Shown: one piece after another, positions 43,263-51,979 of the stretch
Layout of the letters: every line of letters begins with the position of its first letter
Numbering within the stretch: the first letter of the stretch is position 1
From: an uncultured Dysgonomonas sp.
GTDB taxonomy: Bacteria; Bacteroidota; Bacteroidia; Bacteroidales; Dysgonomonadaceae
Assembly (NCBI GenBank): GCA_900556485.1
Contig: USOX01000004.1
Span: 1-64,000, forward strand
Length of the DNA: 64,000 nt
Direction: 5' to 3'
Program-made: the position numbers and the translations under genes
The notes under the pieces: model-generated
Database searches by the model: none
Told to the model about the DNA's origin: nothing
What the model saw: only the letters and a program-made list of their open reading frames with translations

Positions 43263-44324
43263 ATGCAAGACACAAATAATCTGATCATACAAATACTTAT
43301 AGGGAAACGGTTTGGTATTCTCAGGCACCTGATCTTATCAATATTAATCTTCTTTGTCGCATTTGGGTTTATCTGGTTTATGCTGGAAGATGGAAAAACG
43401 ATGACCCCTCTGCAACAATATGGCGGATTTGCATTATTTTATGCATTATTTATGGGAAGCTGTTATCTGAATATTTATATACTGATTCCCCGTTTATTAT
43501 TAAAAAATAAATGGTTAATATATTTTTGCAGCCTGCTAGGTACTGTTGTTATAGTAATAATTACCATCATTCTATTCCAATCAACTGTTACTAATTTAAA
43601 AGGATATTTAGAAAATTCTGAGTATTTGTCAGGGATAGTAAATTTAATGTCTTCTACTCTTTCTATTTTTTTATTATTTGCAGGGACAACAGCTTTCACG
43701 CTCTTCAAATATTGGATTCTGGATATGCAACAAGCCGAGGAACTGGAATCAGCAACGATACAACTAGAATTAAAACTACTAGAGAATCAGATCAATCCTC
43801 ACTTCCTTTTCAATATGCTGAACAATGCCAATATTATGATAAAAAAAGATCCTGATATAGCAACTCATATTATTGCAAAACTGGAAGATATGCTTCGTTA
43901 TCAAATGAATGGCAGTTCACAGGATAAAGTATACCTGAAAAAAGAGATACTATTTTTAGACGACTATCTGGAACTCGAAAAAACGCGCAGAGATTACTTC
44001 AGTTATACTATAAACGAAGACAATATCTCTGAAAATATACAAGTACCGCCTCTTTTGTTTATTACCTTTGTCGAAAATGCCATTAAGCATAACCTTGATA
44101 GCCGTGCTCCATCATACGTGCATATATGGTTCAAAATAGAGGAGAAAACTTTAGTTTTTATTTGTGAAAACTCTGTCCCTCAAAAGGCTATAGCTAAACA
44201 GACAGGAGGTATCGGCTTGGCGAATGTAAAACGTCGGTTAGATTTATTATATGACGGGAATTACTCTCTGTATCACGATAAGACAGACGTGAAATATACT
44301 GTAAAATTAGAACTTAAATTATGA
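43263..44324 (+). CDS. LytS-like sensor histidine kinase
   Basis: A 353-residue membrane kinase: four hydrophobic segments, then H-box N-Q-I-N-P-H180-F-L-F-N, N-box F-V-E-N-A-I-K-H-N and G-box G-G-I-G-L-A-N-V-K-R-R-L, all intact. It is paralogous to the degenerate protein encoded just upstream and overlaps the regulator gene by 4 bp (ATGA). Confidence 0.93.
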   Translation: MQDTNNLIIQILIGKRFGILRHLILSILIFFVAFGFIWFMLEDGKTMTPLQQYGGFALFYALFMGSCYLNIYILIPRLLLKNKWLIYFCSLLGTVVIVIITIILFQSTVTNLKGYLENSEYLSGIVNLMSSTLSIFLLFAGTTAFTLFKYWILDMQQAEELESATIQLELKLLENQINPHFLFNMLNNANIMIKKDPDIATHIIAKLEDMLRYQMNGSSQDKVYLKKEILFLDDYLELEKTRRDYFSYTINEDNISENIQVPPLLFITFVENAIKHNLDSRAPSYVHIWFKIEEKTLVFICENSVPQKAIAKQTGGIGLANVKRRLDLLYDGNYSLYHDKTDVKYTVKLELKL

Positions 44325-45037
44325 GATGCATCATAGTAGACGATGAACCGATAGCCAGAGAAGGTATTAAACTATTAACTGAAGAAATATCTCAACTGGA
44401 ATTATTAGCATGCTTCAATAGTGCCGAAACAGCCGGGGAATTCATCAACAAAGAAACTGTGGATTTAATATTCTTGGACATTAATATGCCCGGAATCAAC
44501 GGCATAGAGTTTGCACGCACTATACCTAAATATACGCTGATTATCTTCACTACTGCCTACTCGCAATATGCTTTGGACAGCTATGAAGTTGATGCAATAG
44601 ATTACCTCGTAAAACCTATCGATCCTGTTAAATTCAGGAAAGCCGTAAATAAAGCGATAGTTTATCACACCCTTCTATTAAATGAGGATAAAAAAAGCAT
44701 AGAAGCAACAGAAGATGAATACATCTTTGTCAAATCTGATAGAAAATACTTCAAGATAAATCTGGAAGATATTTTATTTATCGAAGGGTTAAAAGATTAT
44801 GTTATTATCCAAATGGAGAGCCAACGCATTATCTCCCGTATGAGACTAAAAACAGTTCAGGACTTACTGCCCTCCAGTATGTTTATCCGTATCAACAAAT
44901 CATATATTGTCAACAAAAAACGAATAGATTCCTTCGACAATAACGATGTATTTATCAAAACATACGAAATTGCCATAGGTAACTCATACAGAGACGAGTT
45001 CTTCAACGATTTTATGAATCAAAGACTAATACAATGA
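44321..45037 (+). CDS. LytTR-type response regulator
   Basis: A 238-residue regulator: receiver domain with Asp7-Asp8, phosphoacceptor Asp53 (F-L-D-I-N-M-P) and L-V-K-P-I-D-P, then a LytTR domain (about 130-235; F-I-R-I-N-K-S-Y-I-V-N). It is translationally coupled to the kinase. Its targets are not evident. Confidence 0.93.
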   Translation: MRCIIVDDEPIAREGIKLLTEEISQLELLACFNSAETAGEFINKETVDLIFLDINMPGINGIEFARTIPKYTLIIFTTAYSQYALDSYEVDAIDYLVKPIDPVKFRKAVNKAIVYHTLLLNEDKKSIEATEDEYIFVKSDRKYFKINLEDILFIEGLKDYVIIQMESQRIISRMRLKTVQDLLPSSMFIRINKSYIVNKKRIDSFDNNDVFIKTYEIAIGNSYRDEFFNDFMNQRLIQ

Positions 45038-45062
45038 TAAATATAGTTTACATTATAGAATA

Positions 45063-45100
45063 TGCCTGCCAAAGCTAATTAGATATAGCTTTGGCAGGCA
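45063..45100. terminator. Bidirectional terminator between regulator and GH3
   Basis: A perfect 15-bp stem TGCCTGCCAAAGCTA/TAGCTTTGGCAGGCA with an 8-nt loop between convergent genes. No strong T-run follows. Confidence 0.75.
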
Positions 45101-45130
45101 ATAATAGTAAGTCATAGAATAATCGATAAA

Positions 45131-47695
45131 TTATTTTAAAATTAGATCTCCACGCAGCCTAATATTAGCAGACGAAGCTCCTACCATAAATTCATATTCA
45201 CCTTTCGGCATAATAAAAGAGCTGGAACTTTCATCCCAATATCTTAACATATCTTTTCGAACTTTGATCTCCACTGTGTCTGTTTTACCCCTTTTGATCT
45301 GTTTTCGATGAAATCCCTTTAATTCCTTCAAAGGATGAATATTCCCGGTATCCGGCATTTTTACATATACTTGTGATACTTCTTCTCCATCCATATCACC
45401 TGTATTCTTTAACGAAAATGATATATTGATCATATCTTTTTCTTCTTCGATAAGCAGATTACTATATTCAAATGATGTATAACTCAGTCCATATCCAAAA
45501 GGGTAAAGAGGCTTACCTTTAAAATATTGGTATGTACGTCCTTTCGTTATATCATAATCATCAAAAGGCGGTAGTTCATCAAGACTGTTATAGTAAGTCA
45601 ATGGTAATCTTCCTGCAGGGTTATAATCTCCAAACAAAACTTCTGCAACAGCTCTCCCTCCTTGTTCTCCCGGATACCAGGCATTTACAATTGCCGGAAT
45701 ATTATCGTCCATCCAATTTATAGCTAAAGAACTTCCTGCAACTAATACCAGTGTTATATTAGGATTTACTTTATATATTTCTTTCAGAAACTCAATCTGA
45801 TCCTCAGGAAGTTGAATAGATTCTCTATCCTGACCTTCACGTTCTATCGTCTTATTTATACCGAGTACAGCTACCACTTTTTCGCATTCCCTAACGGCCT
45901 TACCTGCTTCTCCATACATATCTAATCTGTCTTTGGACGCAATTTCCGGAATTTTCCAATAAAGTTTAGCTACCGAATAATCTCGATTATTGAAATACTC
46001 AGCTTTCAAACTATAATCCCTATTTGCCTCAAGATAAATACTAACAGAGTCTGTAGAGATACTCCTTTCATGCCATGCATTAATCAACTGTTCTCCATCG
46101 ATATAAAGACGGCAGCCATCGTCAGCAACAAAATAAAAAGTATAATTTCCTGATACATTTGGTCTCAGTTTACCTGTCCACCGAATAGATAACGGAAATT
46201 TCGGAATAAATGGATCTGGTGCCTGATTCGCCGGTTCAAAATTTATCCATTGCTCTATTCTAACTTTAGAATCTCCTGATAGATTCGTATTTGTATAGTA
46301 TTCAGTTTTTAACCCATCAGGAAAATATGTTTCCGACACCATCTTTTTACCATCTACAGCTGATACCCAGGGAGCATAAACTACTCTAGTATTTTTGCCT
46401 ACCCTATCCTTTATCCCTTCCAATATAGAGATGGGAGCGTTTGCCGGAATACCACTATAATCACCGAATTCTGAATTACCTGCATTAATGCCTACAACAG
46501 CAATTGATTTAACTTTCTTCGGATTCAAAGGAAGAGCCTTATTTTCATTTTTCAGTAATACGATACTCTGCCGTGCTGCCTCCAATGCTAATTGCTTGTG
46601 CTTATCCGAACCTATGACAGAAGGTGATATCCTTGTATAAGGATTTGAGGAAGGAGAATCAAATAAACCTAAAAGCATCCTCGCCTTGAGGACTCTGTAT
46701 GTTGCAGTATCAATCTCAGACTTAGAAACCATATGTTGATTATATGCATTCAATAAAGGTCCCAAAAACACATCATCCCCACATTCCAAATCAAGTCCTG
46801 CTTTGATTGATAAGGTGGCTGCAGCTTCTTTTGTTTTTACATACTTATGATAATAAACAAGGAAGCTAGGACCTCCGCAATCTGAAACAACATATCCATC
46901 AAACCCCCATTCTTTACGCAAGACTTTAGTAAGCAACCATGGATTCAGGGTACATGGCACTCCATTTATTGCATTATAGGCAGACATTATAGAAGCAGCT
47001 TTCCCTTCTTTCACAGCCATTTCAAAAGCAGGAAGATAATACTCACGCAAAAGCCTCTCCGAAACGTTTACATCACACTCAAAACGATTATGCTCTTCAT
47101 TATTTCCTGCAAAATGCTTTGGAGTAGACACAACCTTCAAATAACGAGGATCTTCCCCTTGCAAACCTTTTACAAATTCTGTAGCCAAAACTCCAGATAA
47201 ATATGGATCCTCTCCATAGGTTTCTGGTGTACGCCCCCATCTGGGATCACGAGCCATATTAATAGTTGGAGACCAAAATGTAAGCAGATCTGTAAACTGC
47301 TGAGTCTGCAATTTTCCCTGTTCTAATTCGTTCCAACGACCTCGCGCCTCATCTGATATTGCTGTAGCTATCTGATGAAGCAAATCGGGATTCCACATAC
47401 TAGCCAAACCTATTGCCTGTGGAAAAACGGTAAATCGTCCGGGACGTATCACTCCATGTAAAGCTTCATTTCCATGATAATATTTAGGTATATCTAAATG
47501 TTCAATTCCTGGGGAAGTAGATCTTAATAAAGATATCTTTTCTTCAATTGTCAGTTTATCCATCAGATCCAGAACACGTTCATGGATTGAAGCTTTTTCG
47601 TCAAGATATAAATCTTTGACCTGAGCTTGCACTGATATGAATATAAAAAGCAATGAAATAATGAGACCTGAAATCTGTCTTTTTAATCGAATCAT
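45131..47695 (-). CDS. GH3 exo-beta-glycosidase with inserted PA14 domain
   Basis: An 854-residue exported enzyme (signal peptide 1-24). The GH3 TIM-barrel domain has A-R-D-P-R-W-G-R, K-H-F-A-G-N-N-E and the nucleophile Asp272 in G-Y-V-V-S-D-C-G-G. A PA14 carbohydrate-binding domain is inserted at about 445-600 (F-Y-F-V-A-D-D-G-C-R-L-Y-I-D-G). The C-terminus is a fibronectin-like domain. GH3 enzymes release terminal beta-glucose, xylose, arabinofuranose or GlcNAc; the sequence does not settle which. It is the last gene of the right-hand operon. Confidence 0.93.
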   Translation of the reverse strand: MIRLKRQISGLIISLLFIFISVQAQVKDLYLDEKASIHERVLDLMDKLTIEEKISLLRSTSPGIEHLDIPKYYHGNEALHGVIRPGRFTVFPQAIGLASMWNPDLLHQIATAISDEARGRWNELEQGKLQTQQFTDLLTFWSPTINMARDPRWGRTPETYGEDPYLSGVLATEFVKGLQGEDPRYLKVVSTPKHFAGNNEEHNRFECDVNVSERLLREYYLPAFEMAVKEGKAASIMSAYNAINGVPCTLNPWLLTKVLRKEWGFDGYVVSDCGGPSFLVYYHKYVKTKEAAATLSIKAGLDLECGDDVFLGPLLNAYNQHMVSKSEIDTATYRVLKARMLLGLFDSPSSNPYTRISPSVIGSDKHKQLALEAARQSIVLLKNENKALPLNPKKVKSIAVVGINAGNSEFGDYSGIPANAPISILEGIKDRVGKNTRVVYAPWVSAVDGKKMVSETYFPDGLKTEYYTNTNLSGDSKVRIEQWINFEPANQAPDPFIPKFPLSIRWTGKLRPNVSGNYTFYFVADDGCRLYIDGEQLINAWHERSISTDSVSIYLEANRDYSLKAEYFNNRDYSVAKLYWKIPEIASKDRLDMYGEAGKAVRECEKVVAVLGINKTIEREGQDRESIQLPEDQIEFLKEIYKVNPNITLVLVAGSSLAINWMDDNIPAIVNAWYPGEQGGRAVAEVLFGDYNPAGRLPLTYYNSLDELPPFDDYDITKGRTYQYFKGKPLYPFGYGLSYTSFEYSNLLIEEEKDMINISFSLKNTGDMDGEEVSQVYVKMPDTGNIHPLKELKGFHRKQIKRGKTDTVEIKVRKDMLRYWDESSSSFIMPKGEYEFMVGASSANIRLRGDLILK

Positions 47696-47737
47696 CAGAT
47701 TTTAATTTTATCATTAAGAAAAAACATCAAACTCTTT

Positions 47738-49729
47738 TTACTCAAACTTAATTAATTTGACATCTTTAGCCGAAATAGATAATTTTTCTTTGATATTAAT
47801 ATCAGCTCTGCTCCACAACTCTGTTGCTTTAGTTATTTTCTGAAGATCAATTCCTATCCTATCGAAGGGAATATCCAAAGTCAATTCATTTTCCCCATAA
47901 TTAAATACAGCATAATATGTCACTCCATCAATATCTGTACGAATAAATTGGTTTTCCGACTTTTCTCCATTGCCTTCTACCGGGCGGAAAGAGACACCCT
48001 TAGCTACAGCATTCACCGCAGCATTTGTGAAGTATTTTTTAGCCTTTTCTTTTACTTCCTTCGGACCATCTTTACTAAAATCATCTCCTGTAATATACAA
48101 GCCTGTTATGACAGCAGAAGTTACCCGGGCACGATTTTCGCCCTCGCTTGCATCTCTCAGCACCACATGATCTGCATCATTATATCGGTACGCATGGTCT
48201 ATCCACCATCCATACGATACAGCATTCATTGTATATTCAGTATCTTTAATCATGTTCCATGCATCACAGGCAATGCGTCTCGATTGTGCATAGTTTGCCG
48301 GAAATATAGGAGAAATTGACAGGTTGATAAACATATCTCCAAAATACTTATTCAATAATTTCAGACCATAGTTATAAGCCTGTATACCGGTAGTTATATC
48401 AGGATTGTAATACTTATCTGCCTCCATGGCTCCATGCGTCATAAAATCCATCTTCACATACTCGAATCCACAACGCTTAAATATCTCGGAAACTTTTTTC
48501 ATCTGTTCTTCAATAGCCGGATGAGTAGGATCAATAGCATAGGCCCCATCTAAATCCTGCGGTTGCCCATTAGCATACAGATATACATCTTTATATTTAT
48601 AATCAGGAGCATCATTCATTACTGCCTCCGGGTTTTTACCCCAATCAGTAAAAGGCACCCAATATACGCCTGCTATCTGCCCATTTTCTTTACACCGTTC
48701 AACAAACTTCTTTAAATCTTCCTCCGAGAAGAAGTTCCATCCTGAATCAATACCTGTTACCAAAGTATTATCCGGATTTACGAAACTATTATTTTGAAGA
48801 TTTTCTTTGAAAAAGTCAGAGACTTCCAGCAATTTAGGAATAGTAATATTAAACTGAAGAGCACCCCAGCTATTCCAACCAAAAGGAACAGCCTTATTCC
48901 ATTCTTTACGAGGTGCAATCATTGCATTCACATCGGCATAAGCTTCCAATCCGGCACGCCAATCGTCAAAGAAGCCGATTAATACTTTTGGTGACTTTAT
49001 CTTATTTCCTTTTAATGCACCATGAGGTTTACTATCACGCGTAAATTCATCTGCAATACCTCCATAACAAAGTATTTTGTTCAAATTACCTGTTACAGAA
49101 TCACTATACATTTCAACAGCCGTCTTCCAATTGTCATGCTCTACTGATCCAATAACTAAGCCATTACGTTTTTCATTATTAAATATGGCAGAAACCTCAT
49201 AACTAATAAGTTTATCGAAAGTAAGAGGATGAGACTGGTATCTAACCCACTTATCATTATCAAATGGAATGAATAGGGCTCTATTATCTCCCTTTTCCAA
49301 AATTACAGGTATACTATCTGCATTTATCGGAGCCATATAATTAGATGCAATTTCTTTATCAGCTTCCAATGTAAAATCGGTCAGGATATAATCATATCCC
49401 GGAAATACATAAAAAGATTGAACTAGCTTTGGTAGATTATTCCCTGAATATGCTATCTCGAATAAGGAACCATCACCAAACAATTTATCTTTGATATTCT
49501 TTTGCTTTAACTCCATTTCCGGATAATCTTTAGATGATATAGTTTTATCTTCCATCTTATAAGAAGTATACACTCCTTGCATCAAAAGTTTTCCTTCTTT
49601 TTTTATATCAACACCTTTACTTACCTTATTATAGCTCAAAGCCCATTTCCCTGACTCTAATGAAGAACTATTACAAGCAGTGAGTAACAGTACCGATAAT
49701 AGTAAAATATTTAACTTCAATAATTTCAT
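47738..49729 (-). CDS. Clan GH-D (GH36-like) putative alpha-galactosidase lipoprotein
   Basis: A 663-residue lipoprotein (Cys19, L-T-A-C-N). An N-terminal beta-sandwich (about 25-270) precedes a TIM barrel with P-F-G-W-N-S-W-G, probable nucleophile Asp428 in Y-V-K-M-D-F and a possible acid/base Asp489 in R-I-A-C-D-A-W. These are clan GH-D features (GH27/GH31/GH36 relatives), but the K-M-D-F motif and the rest differ from the classical GH36 encoded upstream. Alpha-galactosidase activity is likely by analogy; another alpha-linked sugar is possible. Confidence 0.75.
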   Translation of the reverse strand: MKLLKLNILLLSVLLLTACNSSSLESGKWALSYNKVSKGVDIKKEGKLLMQGVYTSYKMEDKTISSKDYPEMELKQKNIKDKLFGDGSLFEIAYSGNNLPKLVQSFYVFPGYDYILTDFTLEADKEIASNYMAPINADSIPVILEKGDNRALFIPFDNDKWVRYQSHPLTFDKLISYEVSAIFNNEKRNGLVIGSVEHDNWKTAVEMYSDSVTGNLNKILCYGGIADEFTRDSKPHGALKGNKIKSPKVLIGFFDDWRAGLEAYADVNAMIAPRKEWNKAVPFGWNSWGALQFNITIPKLLEVSDFFKENLQNNSFVNPDNTLVTGIDSGWNFFSEEDLKKFVERCKENGQIAGVYWVPFTDWGKNPEAVMNDAPDYKYKDVYLYANGQPQDLDGAYAIDPTHPAIEEQMKKVSEIFKRCGFEYVKMDFMTHGAMEADKYYNPDITTGIQAYNYGLKLLNKYFGDMFINLSISPIFPANYAQSRRIACDAWNMIKDTEYTMNAVSYGWWIDHAYRYNDADHVVLRDASEGENRARVTSAVITGLYITGDDFSKDGPKEVKEKAKKYFTNAAVNAVAKGVSFRPVEGNGEKSENQFIRTDIDGVTYYAVFNYGENELTLDIPFDRIGIDLQKITKATELWSRADINIKEKLSISAKDVKLIKFE

Positions 49730-49749
49730 AGTAGCATCAATATATTTTG

Positions 49750-51948
49750 TTATAATTCTGTAATAAGTATAACCGCACTTTCATACGGATTTTTAATATT
49801 CAGGTTTAAGCCTGCATTCATCAGATAATCGCCGGAGAAGGTATCTCCGTCATCCATAACAGAACCTCCACCTTTTTTATTAAGCTCTGTTATCCTATAT
49901 TTTTTACTCGGATCAAGCCCGCTTAATTTTGTTTCGAGCCACATGGTGCGGTTATGGTATTTCAGGCTATAAGCAAACAGTACGGCTTCTTTCTTATCCT
50001 TTGCCACATATATATGCGAAGACCATCCACTGGCATCATAAGGGGAACTTAGTCGATATAAGTCACCAAAGAACACAATAGGACGTATCCTTTTATAATT
50101 TTTTATAGCCTCCTTAGCAAACTCTACCTCATCACCTCTTATATCTTTTGGCTGCATTTCCATTCCCATACGTCCCGACATTGCAACATCAAAACGGAAT
50201 TTCAATGGAGCTATATCCCCTGTTTGATGATTAGGTGCAGTAGATACATGCGAAGCTGTAGCTATACTAGGGAAAAAGAGGTTAGTACCGTATTGTATAT
50301 AAATACGGTGAAGCGGGCTTGTATTATCACTAGCCCAAAACTCATCATGATATTTCAACGCTCCATAATCAAGACGACCGCCTCCGGATGAGCATAACTG
50401 TATCATAATATCAGGATGCTTTGCCCGAATCCGCTCATATACTTTATACAAACCCTTGGTATAATCTATCCAAAAATGAGTTTGATTCTCTCCCGAAAGG
50501 TATTCCGACCCAACATTATCAACATGACGGTTTGCATCCCACTTCACATAACTGATATAAGGCGAAAGGGCTACTACTTCATCAAAAGTCTTAACAATAA
50601 AATCCTGAACCTGAGGATTACTCAAATCGAGCAACCATTGGTTACGCATTGGTAAAATATCACGTTTACCACTCTTCACAATCCATTCAGGATGTTTCTT
50701 TGCCAATTCGCTATCAGGGTTCACCATTTCTAGTTCTATCCAAATACCAAACTTTAAACCTTTATTATGGGCATATTCTGCAAGATAATTAATTCCACGA
50801 GGGAGTTTTTCCTTATTTGTTTGCCAGTCTCCCAATCCGGCGTTATCACCATTACGGGGATATTTATTACCAAACCAACCATCATCTAAAACAAACATTT
50901 CAATGCCAAAATCTGCGGCACTATCAATCATTTCTGTAATTGTATTCTCATTGAAACTGAAATAAGCACCCTCCCAACTATTAAGAACAATAGGACGAAG
51001 CCGATCACCATGAGATAAATTATATTTACGCGACCAGTCATGTAGATTACGGGATATCTGCCCCTTTCCCTTATTGCTATAAGTTAATATCATCTCCGGA
51101 GTTGAAAAATCTTGCTTCGGTTGAATATTATATGTTGACAAAAAAGGATTTGCCCCACCAAGAACATTTAAAATTCCAGCCTCATCCAATTCGAATGATA
51201 AGGTATAATTCCCTGACCATGCAAGAGTCCCCGCATATATTTCACCCGACTCTTCCTCCGATGGTTGATTTACCGAAATAAGAAATGAAGAATTCTCTGA
51301 TTGTGTAGTCTTCACCCCTTTCTTCGATTCTACTTTTTTTATTCCCGGTAACAATTGTTCTTCTACCATCTGCATCTCTGCCGCCCAGGTTCCATGAAAA
51401 TGAGTCAGGTAATAGCTTTGCTTATGCAAAGGAAGAAATGATGAATAAAAACGATTAAGCTCAATCTTTTTTGCTCCTTCATTTTTAATTACAGCCCATT
51501 GGCTAATAACATTTTCCTGCTGATATGCTTTAAAATGGATAAAGACAGAAACAGGATAAATTTTATCCTTCAATTCTATCACTGTTTCTTTCACATTATT
51601 ATCTATCTGTTTTACTGTATGTTTTACATAGATCAACTCTGTAGTTAACACTCCATCTGGGTATGTAATCTGAATTGCAGGCTCGAGATATTGGCGTCCA
51701 CCATAAGCCGGATAAAGTTCCGGTGCAAAGTCTTGTTGAGTATCAGGACGTCCGGCATACTTACGATTGGTGAATCCTGAAAAATCGTCAAATTTCTTTC
51801 CAAAATAATGGTATATAACTTTCTCTTGTGGAGAAGCTGTAAATACCATACCCAAATCATTAGTTGTCACCGCTATCACTTCTTTCGATTGCGAAAAAGC
51901 AAATAATGTACTAAATAGGGCCAATGCTGTAATTAAGGCATGTTTCAT
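49750..51948 (-). CDS. GH36 alpha-galactosidase
   Basis: A 732-residue exported enzyme of the classical tetrameric GH36 type, usual length. Seen are N-S-W-E-G-A-Y-F, V-L-D-D-G-W-F-G, the nucleophile Asp471 in Y-V-K-W-D-A-N-R and the acid/base Asp541 in C-S-S-G-G-G-R-L-D-Y-G...W-A-S-D-N-T. It releases terminal alpha-galactose. The signal peptide places it in the periplasm, where it would act on imported oligosaccharides. Confidence 0.95.
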   Translation of the reverse strand: MKHALITALALFSTLFAFSQSKEVIAVTTNDLGMVFTASPQEKVIYHYFGKKFDDFSGFTNRKYAGRPDTQQDFAPELYPAYGGRQYLEPAIQITYPDGVLTTELIYVKHTVKQIDNNVKETVIELKDKIYPVSVFIHFKAYQQENVISQWAVIKNEGAKKIELNRFYSSFLPLHKQSYYLTHFHGTWAAEMQMVEEQLLPGIKKVESKKGVKTTQSENSSFLISVNQPSEEESGEIYAGTLAWSGNYTLSFELDEAGILNVLGGANPFLSTYNIQPKQDFSTPEMILTYSNKGKGQISRNLHDWSRKYNLSHGDRLRPIVLNSWEGAYFSFNENTITEMIDSAADFGIEMFVLDDGWFGNKYPRNGDNAGLGDWQTNKEKLPRGINYLAEYAHNKGLKFGIWIELEMVNPDSELAKKHPEWIVKSGKRDILPMRNQWLLDLSNPQVQDFIVKTFDEVVALSPYISYVKWDANRHVDNVGSEYLSGENQTHFWIDYTKGLYKVYERIRAKHPDIMIQLCSSGGGRLDYGALKYHDEFWASDNTSPLHRIYIQYGTNLFFPSIATASHVSTAPNHQTGDIAPLKFRFDVAMSGRMGMEMQPKDIRGDEVEFAKEAIKNYKRIRPIVFFGDLYRLSSPYDASGWSSHIYVAKDKKEAVLFAYSLKYHNRTMWLETKLSGLDPSKKYRITELNKKGGGSVMDDGDTFSGDYLMNAGLNLNIKNPYESAVILITEL

Positions 51949-51979
51949 TAGTCATTAAATTTACGTTATATATTATTTT

